From Certhia americana (Eukaryota; Chordata; Aves; Passeriformes; Certhiidae), in contig JAGMWU010000029.1 of NCBI GenBank assembly GCA_018697195.1, positions 488,589-552,588 on the forward strand: a DNA stretch of 64,000 bases. Direction: 5' to 3'. The position numbers and the translations under genes are program-made. Positions within the stretch are counted from its first letter, which is position 1; the number at the start of each line of letters is the position of its first letter. The notes beneath the pieces are model-generated. The model was not told the origin of the DNA. It worked only from the letters and a program-made list of their open reading frames with translations, and did not search any database. Shown in pieces: positions 1 through 11,503 of this stretch.

Positions 1-363
1 TCCTTCCTTCCTTCCTTCCTTCCTTCCTTCCTTCCTTCCTTCCTTCCCCCTTTCCTCTTTTCCCCTCTGCTTCTTCTTCCCTCTTTTTCTCCCCCCCTTT
101 TTCTCCTTCCCTCTCTTCCCTCCCTTCTTCTTCCCTCTCTTTCCCCTTTTTCACTTCCATCTTCCTTCTCCTTCCCTCTCTTTTCCCCTGTTTTTACTTC
201 CATCTTTCCCCCTCCCTTTTTTCTTCCCTCTCTTCCCTCCTTTTCTCTCTTTCCCACCTCTTTTTCTTCTTCCCTCACTTCCTCCCCTTTTCTCCTTCCC
301 TCTCTATTTCTGCACTTTTTTTCTTCTTCCTTCTCTTTCCTCCCCCTCCTTCCCCATTTTTAC
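1..363. repeat. CCTT microsatellite and polypyrimidine tract
   Basis: The first 47 bases are an uninterrupted TTCC/CCTT array of nearly 12 copies. The following 315 bases are almost all C and T on the plus strand, in irregular runs of CTT, CCCT and TTCC, broken only by short islands such as CACTTCCATC. This looks like a decayed extension of the same array. The tract runs off the left edge, so its full length is unknown. Long homopurine-homopyrimidine DNA can form triplex structures; that is general knowledge, not shown here. Confidence 0.95.
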
Positions 364-2765
364 CCTGGATCACCAGAGGCAGCTGCTCTGGCTGGAAGGA
401 GAATTGATAACTCCAGTTATCAATTGGATATCAATAATTTTGGAGTCATCAATTCCCTTCCCTGCCCAGCAGTGCCTGCTTCATACTCCAGGGAAGGAAC
501 CCAGATCCTTCATGGATCCATTGGCAGAGCAGAGACTGCTCCAGAAGGAAAAAAAGGCATTTTTAAGGAAAGGGCAGTGTTGGATTCCCCAGGAAGGGGC
601 TGGAAGCTGCTTGGCCCGTGGGAAGGTTTCTCCCCAATCCAGTGTGGAATTTTTGATGTTTTTTTCCCCAATTTTCTTTCTTACTCTTGAAAAAGCCAAG
701 AAGTGGCTTAGCTGGGGCAGCTAAGCTGCAAAACTCAGCTGAGCTCTTAAAAATGTGGGAGGGGTTTTTTGAGACAGAAAGGAACAGATTCCGATTATTC
801 CCAACCCCACAGGATCCAGATCTCCCAAGCTGTTGTTTTTGTTCTGACAAGACCTGATTATCATGTTTTTAATGCCACTCTTATACTTCTATTCCATATT
901 TCTTTTAAAAAACTCCCAAACCATGTAATTTCTTCTTCACAAAACAGAGGTAATGACTAAATACTGACAGTTTGACTTAATTTGACCTCAGTAGAACCAA
1001 AATTTTAAATTCTTCTGCAAGCATATGTATGTGACAAGTCCCTGAAAGGTTCTTCCTGAGTCCCAGCTGTCTTTTTTGAGACACAAAAGAAGCCTAGGAG
1101 GAATATTTTTTGATTATCTGAAGTGCAGAGTTCCACTCTGGGTCACTCCCTGTGTAAATATTTGCGTGAAAACTCTTTCTGAATATTTGCAACCTCCCAA
1201 TTTTAAGGGGTTCCATCTCCACAGAAAATGTTCTCTTAAAAAAAAATTTTAAAAAAGGGAGAGAGTGTAGGTGGGGAGCGTTAAAAAATATTCTTTTCCA
1301 AGGGAATTATTTGGTCTAAAATGGAAAAGCAAATCCAGCATTTAATTTCCCTCTCCTATTAGTTCATCAACCCCCTTTGCAGCTGTTTATTTCCCAAGAA
1401 TAAAAATGAATGATGTCTTTGAATACCAGATGGGGACATAAAGCATCCTATTAATTAGAAAAGTCACTATTAATTGAATAATACAAATGATTAATAATTG
1501 TCCAGCTTTCCAAATTAGAATTCCTATTCCAGCTCATTGATTTTGTTTTGTGGTGCTTTTTTTTAAGTGCCCACCTTAAATCGTTAAAATTAAAATTAAC
1601 ATTGTCATTATTAACTTGTAGCTATTAGAGCTGCTGCTAATGCTTGTTTTTTATATTCCCTGAAAATACTTCAGGCAGCATTGCTGTCTAGACATTATCA
1701 TTTTCTATTCCATCCCAAATTGTTCCCAGTGTGATTTCTGGTTGGAACATCACGCCAGAAGAAATACCATGAAATGAAACAGAAATTTATCTATGGAATC
1801 TTGTCAGAGGAGAATTCACTCAGCTGGCACAGACAGGGTGGATTTGTCTATAAATTAAATTTCATTTTTTTCTTACTTTTTGTGACCATAAAGCTCTGAA
1901 GTGACCAGCATTGATCAAATTCAAGGGATTTGGGTTGTTTTTATGAGGAAAAAAAAGCAAAAAAAAATCTTGACCACAGTCAGAGAATTGAGATAAAATT
2001 CTGAGTGTTTTCCATGCTGCTTGTGATTATTTTAGTCCTTTTTATGCCCTTTTTGAGGTCTCTGGTTGTTGCACATGAATTGAATAAGGAGACTCCTTGT
2101 TCCAGGACAGTCCTGAGTCCCTTTAGCTGGTGGAAAACATCGCAGAAAAAATCATCCATGGATTCTGCAAACAGTATCTTTGTGTTTGTCACCAGCAGCC
2201 AGGCTTGGGGCAAAGGGAAAATTATGGGGCTCTGTTTGGTGGGTTTGGGCTTGTTGTTCAAATACCGTGTGTCCATCCTTGAACCTGATCCTGGGGCTTT
2301 CCCAGTGACCACGGAAGATTTTGGGGTTAATGCTCCATGGGCAGCAACAGCTCTGCAGCTCCTTTGTTCCAGGCAGGGCTGCAGAGGGAGGGCAGAGCCA
2401 ACTGGTTGGGTTTTAGCAGCATCCAGACAATGTTTTCCTCCTTTCTGTTCTTTTTGTCATCCTCAGGGACACTCCAGGCATGTTCAGGTCATTGGGTTCG
2501 GTAGCAAACCCCTGAAAATATAAAAGAAATTGCAAAATATCCATTGTAAGAAAAATGACAGTAACCAGGCAATGTCTTCCCAAAATTATCTGTCTGTCAG
2601 ACCCATCTATTTGTCTTTTCTTCATCCCTCTGCCCCTAAATGGAGGGCATTTCCAGCTCTGGTGCTTTTAAAGCCACACAAGTCAGGGAAGACTTGTATT
2701 TGTTGGGTGTTGTCTTTGGGGGAAGTCTCAAACCCCAAGTTCTTGCAGTTTCCAGCCCATCTTTG
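364..2765. other. unique non-coding sequence, AT-rich block inside
   Basis: No repeat family or gene is recognised. From about 1340 to 1720 the sequence is AT-rich with many TAAT/ATTA cores and no CR1 or LTR signature, so it is a candidate conserved non-coding block (inference). An open frame of 172 codons at 2005-2523 on the plus strand has no recognisable domain, no convincing start context and no visible splice sites, so it is not called a gene. Confidence 0.5.
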
Positions 2766-2897
2766 GAGGATTTGGAAGGGTTTGACCAGGCTATGCAGGG
2801 TTTGGAGCACCCTGGGACTGTGGGAGATGTCCCTGCCCAATCAGGGATGGCACTGGATAGGATTTAAGGTCCCTCCAACCCAAACCACTCCAGGACT
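2766..2897 (+). repeat. CR1 LINE 3' fragment
   Basis: Sense-oriented CR1 3' end. The recognisable order is GGAGCACCCTGGGACTGTGG, a degraded 'GCCCATGGCAGGG' box, GGCACTGGAT, AAGGTCCCTCCAACC and CAAACCACTCCAGGA. The ATTCCATG tail is lost and the 5' part is quite diverged, so this is an older copy. Confidence 0.85.
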
Positions 2898-3897
2898 GAG
2901 GTTAGAAAAGAGCTCCAAGATCGTCAAGTCTCACTCTAATAATAACTTTAATACCAGAGCCTTGATTCTTGCGGATTCCTGAAGGGGTGGATGGGTGGAA
3001 TGAAGAACTGAGGAAGAAGCTGGTGGTTTTTCCTGGGTTTAGACTGTGAATAAACTCCTCCTTACATACTCTAAATGCACCAGTGGAGAGCTGATTTAAG
3101 CTTTCACTGGATTTCCTGATTCTCTATAATGTTTGTGTCTTCTTTAGCTTAATCCTCATCCCAGCTAATGGAGAAGTTTGGGGTGACACAGCAGAATTTG
3201 CAGGGTTTAAGACACCTGGATTTTAGTGCACTGAGCTCCTCATCCAGAGTGTCCTGCTAACATCAAGGCAGCCTTGGGAATTTGGGAAGGACAGGCAGGA
3301 TCCAGTGTCTGCAGCTCTTGAAATGGAACCTGGCCTTAAAACCCGGTAAAAACACAGAAATAAATTTTGCTGATTTATTTAAAGTGGGAAGAGGTCAGAA
3401 TTTAAGTGTCTCTTTAGCCAGAAAAACAAATAAGCAAACAAGCAGGGCCCAATTTCAGGTGGATTTAACATGCTGGTGGACAAGGGAATTTTTAATAGCT
3501 AATCTTCCCCTGCCAGCTCATGGGAAATATCAATCTATTAGGCAGGATTCGAGTGCTGAATTTTTAATGCACTTTTAGTGATTAAAGTGTTCTTTTCCTC
3601 CACTGCTTGGAAGAGATCACAGTGGCTTTAAAGAGCAGTTTAAAGTCGGAACAACAATGGGGAATTAATAACTGGAGTTGTCCATATTTCTCTCCAGGAG
3701 GGAAGGGCTGGGCCTGTTTGCATCCTAGCCTTCTTTTCAGAGTACTGGGAACAAGAAAAAATCCCTAATTTTAGGAGCAGCAAATGACCCAGAGCTGCTG
3801 GAGAAGAATCCTGTGACTTTGTTGGCTCCGAATGAGTGGGTGGAAGCTGGGAGGGGAGGCCTGGAGAATGGGGAGGGGCACAGCTTTAATGAGGATT
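2898..3897. other. unique sequence, no gene seen
   Basis: No recognised repeat, RNA gene or convincing exon. Partial 82-bp repeat motifs (TTTAATGAGGA) appear from 3883, just before the array that follows. Confidence 0.5.
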
Positions 3898-4300
3898 TAA
3901 TGAGGATTATTTGTGCCAATGGACACAGAGGGATGGGGTCTTGGTGTCACTGAGGGGAAAATGGGTATGGGGGCAGTATTAATGAGGATTATTCGTGCCA
4001 ATGGACATGGAGGAATGGAGTTCTGGTGTTACTGAGAGGAAAATGGGGATGGACACTGCTTTAATGAGGATTATTTGTGCCAATGGACACGGAGGAGTGG
4101 GGTCTTGGTGTCACTGAGGGGAAAATGGGGATGGAGGCAGTATTAATGGGGATTATTCATGCCAGTGGACATGGAGGAATAAAGTCCCAGTGTCACTGAG
4201 GTGAAAATGGGGATGGGCACTGCTTTAATGAGGATTATTCATGCCAATGGACATGGAGGGATGGAGTCTTGGTGTCACTGAGGGGAAAATGAGAATGTGC
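3898..4300. repeat. 82-bp tandem repeat, about five copies
   Basis: Units start at TTAATG(A/G)GGATTAT at about 3898, 3979, 4061, 4143 and 4225, giving a period of 81-82 bp. Each carries GCCA(A/G)TGGACA(C/T)GGAGG, TGGTGTCACTGAGG and GAAAATGGGGATGG. Unit ends alternate between GGCAGTA (units 1, 3) and CACTGCT (units 2, 4), so the true repeat may be a dimer of about 164 bp. A partial unit precedes the array. Confidence 0.93.
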
Positions 4301-5600
4301 TGGCCCGTTGGTGGCAGGGAAAATGAAATTTGCAGGGAGAGAGGCACAAATCCTTCCAGGAGCTGATTCCTGACTGCAATAGCAGTAAAGCAGGGAGGTC
4401 TAACAGTAGTAACTATGCAGGATCTTCCCACTTGCGAATCCTTTATCTTCCTGTTAAGGGGAGAAATCCCCACTTAGCCCCAAATGCCTTTGCAAACCAG
4501 AACCTGGCTCTCCAACCTCATGTTTCTTATAAAAATAAGGAAAGTCGCCCCTAGTCCCACCCCTTCCAATTGACTTACACAAGCACAAACGCATTTGTTG
4601 TGTTCCTGTGCCCCAGTCCTGCCACAGAGTATTTTCCAGCCTGCATTATGCACAGCTGCCTGCAGCCCCACTCCTAAATCTCTGCATGACACAGCCAAAT
4701 TCCCATTTCAAAAGTGCTTTCAGAGCCCCTGCTCAGAATGGCCCCATCCGCCCTAAATTTGTGCTTCAAAGTCAGTGCTGGAACTTTCCTCCTCTCACTT
4801 AATTCTGGTTTTGGGGTTGCTAATGGATGTGTCTTTGTAGTGCTGGCTGGCCCAGGGCAGTAATGAATTACTGGATTTAATTGTGGGCTTTTTGGGGGCT
4901 GTTCTGGACATATTAAATAAACAGCAGCCTGAGAGTTCTGCAATAAGGGAGAGAAGCTGCAGGCAGGCATGGGGACATGGGGATGCAGCTGAGAGGCTCA
5001 AGAAGCTGTGCCAAACCTCCCCTGCTGCATTGATCACGTAGGAAAGGCCCAGGAAGTCAACTGGGAGAGGGAAATTTGGTCGATGAAACATTTCTGAAAC
5101 CTCTGCACCTGGGATCTTGCAGGGATCATCTGTTCCTCAGTGCTGGCCTCTTGGTCAGAAGATTCTCAAAAATGTTTTCCTCCACCTGGTTGTGTTCAAG
5201 TTAAGGTAAAACAGAGTGAAACTTGGGGTGCCTGTAAGAATTGTTAGATATTTAAACTAAAGGAAGTTAAAATCTGAGCCCTTTCCTAGTCCACGTGCTC
5301 ACTGAAACCTTTCTCTCTCCCTGCTGTCCAGTGGCACTTTCACTTTACCTCCCTGAATAATCAGAACTGACCTGATCCAGCTGGAATGCACAGGTAAAGG
5401 GAATGCTCATGTCTAGGAAATCAGTAGAGGGATTTAACACGTGAATTAGGGTCTGCCTGGTCTCACTGAGGATTTTCCTAAACCCTCTGAAATTGGTGAG
5501 GAATTTCTCTGTTTGCTTCATGACTTAATGAATTAGATAAAGGGAGGAAAAATAGGTTTATCAGAGAGAATGAAGAAAATTATACTGTAAAACATAAAGA
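4301..5600. other. unique sequence, no gene seen
   Basis: No CR1, LTR or tandem signature and no recognisable protein. Short open frames of up to about 98 codons lie on both strands without motifs. Confidence 0.5.
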
Positions 5601-5755
5601 AATCTTGGAATGTTTGGGTTAGAAGGGACCTTAAGGATCATCCAGTCCCACTCTGTGTCATGGGACACCTCCCACTATCCCAGGTTGCTCCAACCTGGCC
5701 TTAGACAATTCCAGGGATGGGGAATCCAAAACCTCTCTGCGCAGCCTGTGGTGCT
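5601..5755 (-). repeat. CR1 LINE 3' fragment
   Basis: Minus-strand CR1. Read on the plus strand it runs GGAATGTTTGGGTTAGAAGG, GACCTTAAGGATCATCCAGT, GGGACACCTCCCACTATCCC, AACCTGGCCTTAGACA, then CCAAAACCTCTCTGCGCAGC before homology fades. It keeps the 3' end of the element and is truncated at its 5' end. Confidence 0.92.
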
Positions 5756-6348
5756 TTGGTTATTCTGTTCAGCAGAGAGCACAACCTTCAGACCCACCAG
5801 AAAAGAGTGATGGGAAGGCATTTTCCATCCCCAGGACTCCTTGTCATTTCCAGTTGAAACTGGGAGGGTTTTCTTCTGGCAAGTGCTGGTGCAAGGAGGG
5901 AATTTTAGAGTTTGAGCTGGGTTTAAATTCCTGTGGTTCCCTGCTCCTTCCCTGGATGTGGCTTCTGCCAGAACTGGGAATGAGGAACCAATTTGCTCAC
6001 CTAGAGCTCGACACAGCTGCAGTTTATAAATTGCTTTTGTCATTCTGTGCGTTAGAATAAGCAAAGACCAAGCAAGTGGCACTTCAACCCAAGCCTTTTT
6101 TCTCTATTGGTATCACTAGAAAAATTCCAGCTCCCTGGTAATTAAAATGTCACTCTGGGGTCTTGCCCTGCCAGTCAGGAAGAACTGGGAGAGGCAGGGA
6201 AAGGTGATTTCCTGAGCCTCAAGGAATTATTTCCTCGGGGGGATTTCCCGTGTCCTGGGGTGACATCTGGGAATGTTTCTCATGAGCATTTTGATGATTC
6301 CTTACTCCTTAAAGATCATTTTTAAGGTAAAATCAGGTCTCGATTTTA
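5756..6348. other. unique sequence, no gene seen
   Basis: No family recognised. Just before the next feature, GGTAAAATCAGGTCTCGAT (from about 6326) is an extra partial copy of the start of the duplicated segment that follows. Confidence 0.5.
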
Positions 6349-6553
6349 CTGAGGAAAAATCAGAGCTCAAATCTCTTTTGCTGGATCCAAATTCCTATAA
6401 AAGTCAGATTATTCCTGCTCTCTTGAGGGAATTGGGAGCATGTTGCCAATCCACACATTTTGGGGTGGCGATGATCCATAGCAAGCAAGGCAGGACTCCA
6501 AAATATAGTTCCTGACATTTCACTTTCAGGAGCTGAGGAACTGTTCAAAAGAA
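6349..6553 (+). repeat. dispersed duplication, copy A
   Basis: This 205-bp segment recurs in the same orientation at 9659-9865. By eye the two differ at about 12 positions plus one single-base indel, roughly 94% identity. They share long identical runs such as CCAATCCACACATTTTGGGG and GGTGGCGATGATCCATAGCA. No target-site duplication, LTR end or poly-A tail is apparent, so it may be an unrecognised interspersed repeat or a local transposed duplication. Copy A has an extra internal repeat of its first about 27 bases directly upstream. Confidence 0.93.
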
Positions 6554-8439
6554 GACCAAACTCTGGGCCCAAAGTGCCCAAATACAGGGGGTGCCACCCC
6601 AGGAGGCAGTGATTCACAGGATTTGTTTGTGGCAGAGCAAAAAAATGAATGACTGTTTTCCCAAATCAGTATGATTTGGAGCACTGCTCCTAAATATTGA
6701 AATGTTTGGAGTAAAACCATCCCCTACAGAAGTTCCTGATTACAGAATTTCTGAACTACTGGAATTCAGCACCTTTCTGTAAATGCATTGAAATTATTCT
6801 TGCCCATGGTGGGCAGGAACATGGAGTCCTTGGTTTGGAGTTTTAACTAAGCAGGAACACTTCTGGAATTAAACTCTGGTGGATTCCCACAGTTTGTTTT
6901 ATTCCATGTCTGCAAGACTTTCATCCTTTTCTCCCAAACCACTTCTTCTCAGAGCTCTTCCTGACAGCACGGAGGCAAGAAATGATGTTTTGCAAGATAT
7001 TAACCATTAACATCCTTTGATTTTTTTTTTTTTTTTCCTGAGCTACTTAAATCCCCAGGTCTGTAAGATTTGCTTCGAGATATTTGGAGAGGGATATTTG
7101 ATTTTTCTCTGGCTCTCTGCTGCCTGGGGAGGATGGGAACGCAATGCTCAGTCCCACACTCACTGCAAGCTCTCACTGGGTTGGTTTAAACCAGGATTGA
7201 GGAATATTTGGGGAGCAGACGTGGTGCACAGAGCCTGCATTTAGTCAGCAGGAATTCCACAGTGGCTTTAGATTATTTTAGACTATTACCAGGTATTTAT
7301 CCCAAAAAATCCCATTTTAACCACAGCTCCCTGCCCGGTTCAGCCCAGTCACTGTGCTCAGGAGAGGTGGGAGGAGCTGTGGCTTGCCAGGGAAAGGTGA
7401 AAATCCTGTGTTTTAAATGGAGTTCTGGGATGAACAGCTGTCTCAAGGATGTGCTACAGGACACAGAGAGAACCTCCTGAATTTCTACACTGCACTGAAT
7501 TTGGGACAGCTGAAACGTTCAAGAACTGGAATTTTAACATTAAAGTCTACTTTTAACAAGTATTTCAAGGCCTGTAGCAGCAGTGATTTAATTGGAACTT
7601 CTCATCCCAGAGTTTTTAAGGTGGAATGTGGTGCACAGGTTTGGCCTGTGGGGGTTTCTGTCATTTCACTCAAGCTGAGTTGTTCTGATGCCAAAGGAAA
7701 CCAGGGCAGCTCCTCTTTCCCTCTCTGGCCTGTGCACAGCTGCACGAAATCCTTGTGGAAAGCAAACTCTGCTCCCCACACCTGCAATCCACTGGAATAA
7801 AAATTCCAGTGTGTCCATTCATCACTTAGACTGGTGCCTCCTTGTGCCAAGGAATTGCTCTGGGGTTTCTGGGAGCTGTGTTCAGGCAGGGAGGGGATGG
7901 AGTTGGGGCAGCAGCCCAGCTGGAGAGGCTGGAATGGAGCTGGAGATCTCCCAGGTTGTCAGGGATGATCCAGTGTTTTGCTTACTCCTGCATTCAACAA
8001 CAAAATAATCCAGCAGGGTAATTGTCAGCTCCTTCCCTGAGCCGAATGTTTGGGAATGCTGTTAGTAGGGAATATTTCTCCAGCCTGGTTTTGCTCTGAA
8101 TGCAGCCTAAATTGTACAACTGCAGGAGACTGGAGAGCTGGAGAAGGACAGGACTGGGATGGGTTGGGAATTCCCTCCATTATCCGTTTTCCTGATCGTT
8201 TGTCTGTCCCTACAATATTGTCTTCCATTGGCTCTCAGCACTTGGAAGTTCAGGCAGGGCTTGGTGGGGAATGACAACCAAATATCTGTGTGAGAAAATG
8301 ATCATTTTAATGACCAAGCCACAGAACCCCCCTCACTGCATGGGCTTTGATCTTTTCCCATGGAATTCTGGCCATTAAAGCCACTAAAAGAATTGTGCAT
8401 GTGGATGAGGAGATGGAAGTAGGAGTGATCCACATGATC
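6554..8439. other. unique sequence, no gene seen
   Basis: No recognised repeat apart from a T16 run at 7021-7036. Open frames of up to 127 codons have no domain signature. Confidence 0.5.
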
Positions 8440-8530
8440 CAGTGAAGGGCATCCCTGCCCATGGCAGGGGTTGGGACTGGAGGAGCTTTAAGGTCATTTC
8501 CACCCCAAATCATTCCACAGTTCTGATTCC
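8440..8530 (+). repeat. CR1 LINE 3' fragment, short
   Basis: Sense CR1 tail section: ATCCCTGCCCATGGCAGGGG, TTGGGACTGGAGGAGCTTTA, AAGGTCATTTCCACCCC and AAATCATTCCACA. Only the last about 90 bp remain. A second plus-strand CR1 starts about 90 bp downstream. Confidence 0.85.
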
Positions 8531-8619
8531 TAGTCCTACATTGGAATATGTTGTACCGGAGGTGATTTTTGTTAATTTTTAACCTATCTCAGCTTCCAGA
8601 TGGGATTTTTCAGAACAGA

Positions 8620-8752
8620 ATAGCAGAGAGGCTGTGGCTGTCCCTGGATCCCTGGAAGTGCCCAAGGCCAGGCTGGAACACCCTGACATGGCTGGGGTGG
8701 CACTGGATGGGATGTAAGGTCCTTATAAGCCAAACCATTCCAAGATTCTGTA
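8620..8752 (+). repeat. CR1 LINE 3' fragment
   Basis: Sense CR1 with GGCTGTGGCTGTCCCTGGAT, CCCAAGGCCAGGCTGGA, GGCACTGGATGGGATGTAAG and AAACCATTCCAAGATTCTG. The middle (GCTTGGAGCACCC... GGTGTCCCTGCCC) is internally deleted to a short 'ACCCTGACATGGCTGGGG'. Confidence 0.92.
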
Positions 8753-9658
8753 AAAACTGATTTTTGAAAGTAACCCTGGCACACAACACATTCCTTTATT
8801 GAGATTTTTCTTTTGGATTGGCAGCTAGCAGGTCCTTAAAAATGAAATTTTCAGCTCTCTACTTACACCAGTATTCCTTGTAAATGTCACTGCTGCCTGG
8901 GATTGGTGGCTGTTCCATTCATTTTCTTCATTACAGAGGGATTTTCATTCCCAAAATTGACCAAATCACTCTTGTCTCTTTGACAAGACTTCATTTTTCT
9001 CCTGCTTTGTACCTACTGGCTCATATTTCCCCAGCTGGCAGATTTTGAACCTTTATTTATCCCCTCTCTTCTCCAGCCTCTCACCATCTTATTCCATATG
9101 TTTATTATCTTTTCCATCCCCAAGCTGTGAATAATTTTGAGGGAGATCAGGCAGCTGCCTGGGAATCAGCTGGTTGGCAGCAGCCTGGTGCTGGAGAAGT
9201 CCCTGAGTTAACTCACAATTGCTGCTGAAGGATTTTGGAGAGCACAGAAAAACATACTTTCCCAGCAGTGCCAATCCCAAACTTGTCAGAATTACCAGCT
9301 GCTATTGGACTGACTGAAAAATAATGAATTAAAAGGAAAAAATCACAATGTTCTGTGTATTTATTTGCTTTCTTAGTTGTTTTTAATGCCAGGACAAGCT
9401 GAATTCTACATGTTTAATGAAACTCTGGATTCTTATTTAATGAAAGGTTTAAAATTAGGATTATTGTCAGTTTAATCTTGGGAATTTATCAATGAATGGA
9501 TCAGATTTGCTTTCTGAGGGTGCTTTAGGAAATTAAGGTCCTGAATTAGGAATGGGGTGTCAGTTGGAACAGATCCCAATCCCACCCATTATATTCCTGC
9601 TATTTCTCCCTCAACTCTTACTCCTTTAGTTCTGTGGTCCTCACACTGTGCCTGATCC
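8753..9658. other. unique sequence, no gene seen
   Basis: AT-rich unique sequence with no recognised feature. Confidence 0.5.
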
Positions 9659-9865
9659 ACTGAGGTAAAATCAGATCTCAAATCTCCTTTGCTGCATCCA
9701 AATTCCTATTAAAAGTCAGACTATTCCTGCTTTCCTGAGGGAATTGGGAGCACGTTGCCAATCCACACATTTTGGGGTGGCGATGATCCATAGCAAGTAA
9801 GGCAGGACTCCAAATTATAGTTCCTGACATTTCTCTTTAAGGAGCTGAGGAACTGTTCAAAAGAA
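9659..9865 (+). repeat. dispersed duplication, copy B
   Basis: Same-orientation partner of 6349-6553. It begins at ACTGAGGTAAAATCAGAT and ends at AACTGTTCAAAAGAA; similarity stops abruptly on both sides. It lacks the extra leading partial repeat of copy A. Confidence 0.93.
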
Positions 9866-10368
9866 CCCAAAGTAAAGCATGAATTCCATGCAGTTAATTC
9901 CTTCAGATTTTCCAAGGGAAGCTGCGCAGGTATGGAAATAATTTGTGCTTGATTTTTCTCTGCTCACCCAAAGGTTCAGACAGGCAGCAGCTGAAGCAAA
10001 GCTCTCTCTGTCTGCAAATAATCCCTGAAATATTTTGATGGAAGAAGAGCATGAAGGGTTATCATTAGCTGGGTTTAATATCAGGGAATTATAAAAATCA
10101 TGCGTGAATCTGCAACAAAATAAAGAGCCTTTCCTGTCGGATGGTGCTGGATCAGAGGTAAAGGATTCCTGCAGGCTGGGATGCTCCTGGCGTGGATTGA
10201 CAGCTTGTTTTTCCCAAGGCACTCACAGGCTGCAGGCACCCATTGTACAAATCCTGTTAATTTTTAGCTTTGTGCTGTGTTAACTCGTTTGTGTTGCCAC
10301 AGGACATGACATTTTCTGGGCTTTTTTTCATGGCAACCATTAGGATTTAACAGGATGAAAGAACTCAG
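9866..10368. other. unique sequence, no gene seen
   Basis: No recognised repeat or exon. Confidence 0.45.
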
Positions 10369-10650
10369 AGTCATAGAATTGAAGAGAGATTTCTTTTGGA
10401 AACAACCTCTGCAGGTGATTTTGGAGCTCAGAGTTCCACAGGGCCTTGTCTAGTTCAAGTCTGAAGGATGAAGATTCCCCAAACTTTCTGGATTGTGTTT
10501 TGATCTTTATCAACTCACTTGGTTAATTTTTATATATTTTAAAATGACAGCAATCAGAATTTCTCTCCTTGCAACTCATGCCTGTTGCCTCTGCATCTTA
10601 TTGGGTATTCCTGAGGTTAGTGTGGCTCCATATTCCCAGAATTTTGCAGG
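10369..10650 (-). repeat. CR1 LINE fragment, old
   Basis: Minus-strand, strongly diverged CR1. The plus strand starts with AGTCATAGAATTGAAGAGAG (the inverted 3' tail), followed by GGGCCTTGTCTAGTTCAAGT, GAAGATTCCCCAAACTTTCT, AGAATTTCTCTCCTTGCAAC, TGCCTGTTGCCTCTGCATCT and GTGGCTCCATA. These match the older CR1 3' region in order, not the younger songbird type. Confidence 0.75.
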
Positions 10651-10751
10651 GAACAGGAAAAGGTTGGAATCCAGTGACTTCCTCCTCTTCCCTCTAAACA
10701 AACCTGAGACCCTTTTCCCTTTCCTCAGCCTTTTCCTGCCAGCCATGCACA

Positions 10752-10944
10752 TTGGATATGAGGAACAATTTCTTCACTGGAAGAGTGGTTAAATGTTGGG
10801 ACAGGATCTCCAGGGAAGTTGTGGAGCCACTGGAAATGTTCAAAACAGGAGCAGAAAGGGCACTTTTAGTTTTTGTAGGCATGGTGGGGTTCAGTCAATG
10901 ATCTTGGATGTCTTTTCCAACATTAATGATTCCATAATTCCATA
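10752..10944 (+). repeat. CR1 LINE 3' fragment
   Basis: Sense CR1: TTGGATATGAGGAACAATTT, CTTCACTGGAAGAGTGGTTA, GGGAAGTTGTGGAGCCACTG, GATCTTGGATGTCTTTTCCA and a tail ATGATTCCATAATTCCATA. It lies about 100 bp from an opposite-strand CR1. Confidence 0.88.
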
Positions 10945-11160
10945 TCCAGTGAGGAGGAGGAGGGAGGAACAGTTCTGCCTGGTGGTTCCCTGGGCCAGGG
11001 CTGCGAGCCTTGGAAGAATTAATCCTCTTCTCTCCATGGGCCGTGTCCCACCTTGGTGACAAATCCTTCACTAAAGGACCTTGGTAGAGCTGCTCCAGGA
11101 TGGGAATCTGGACTTCCATGTCATGCAGAGACTAGAGAATCTTTCTTGGGATGTCTATAA

Positions 11161-11255
11161 TCACAAAATTAAGGTTGTAAAATACCTCCAAGACCATCAA
11201 GTTCAGTCTTTGACCATCACTACCTTGTTAGTGGTTTAATGGTGTCACAAGCCCA
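11161..11255 (-). repeat. CR1 LINE 3' fragment, short
   Basis: The plus strand reads TCACAAAATTAAGGTTGTAA, ACCTCCAAGACCATCAAGTT and TTGACCATCACTACC, which is the inverted CR1 3' end. Homology fades near GGTGTCACAAG. Confidence 0.7.
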
Positions 11256-11344
11256 GCAGAAAATTTTCTAACCATGCAGAAGACCAAACATCTCTGCAGT
11301 TCCTCAGTGCTTGAAGCTGTGGTAGGGTGATTCCCTTTCTCAAG

Positions 11345-11503
11345 GAAAGGTTCCTCCCCCAGAGGGTGGTGAGCACTGCCCAGGCTCCACAGGGAATGGG
11401 CATGACCCAAGGCTGCCAGAGCTCCAGGAGCATTGGGACACCACTCCCAGGGATGCACAGGATCTCTAAAATCCCTTCCAACCCAAACCATTCTGGGATC
11501 CTA
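11345..11503 (+). repeat. CR1 LINE 3' fragment, second subtype
   Basis: Sense CR1 of the subtype marked by CCCCCAGAGGGTGGTGAGCA, CACAGGGAATGGGCATGACC, AAGGCTGCCAGAGCTCCAGG and GGGATGCACAGGAT, ending ATCCCTTCCAACCCAAACCA. Copies near 45.15 and 52.5 kb share the subtype. Part of its 3' third is deleted. Confidence 0.88.

Noticed and set aside
2005..2523. 172-codon plus-strand open frame starting with a hydrophobic segment
   Set aside because: The start resembles a signal anchor, but the rest has no domain, and no splice or promoter context is visible. Length is within chance.
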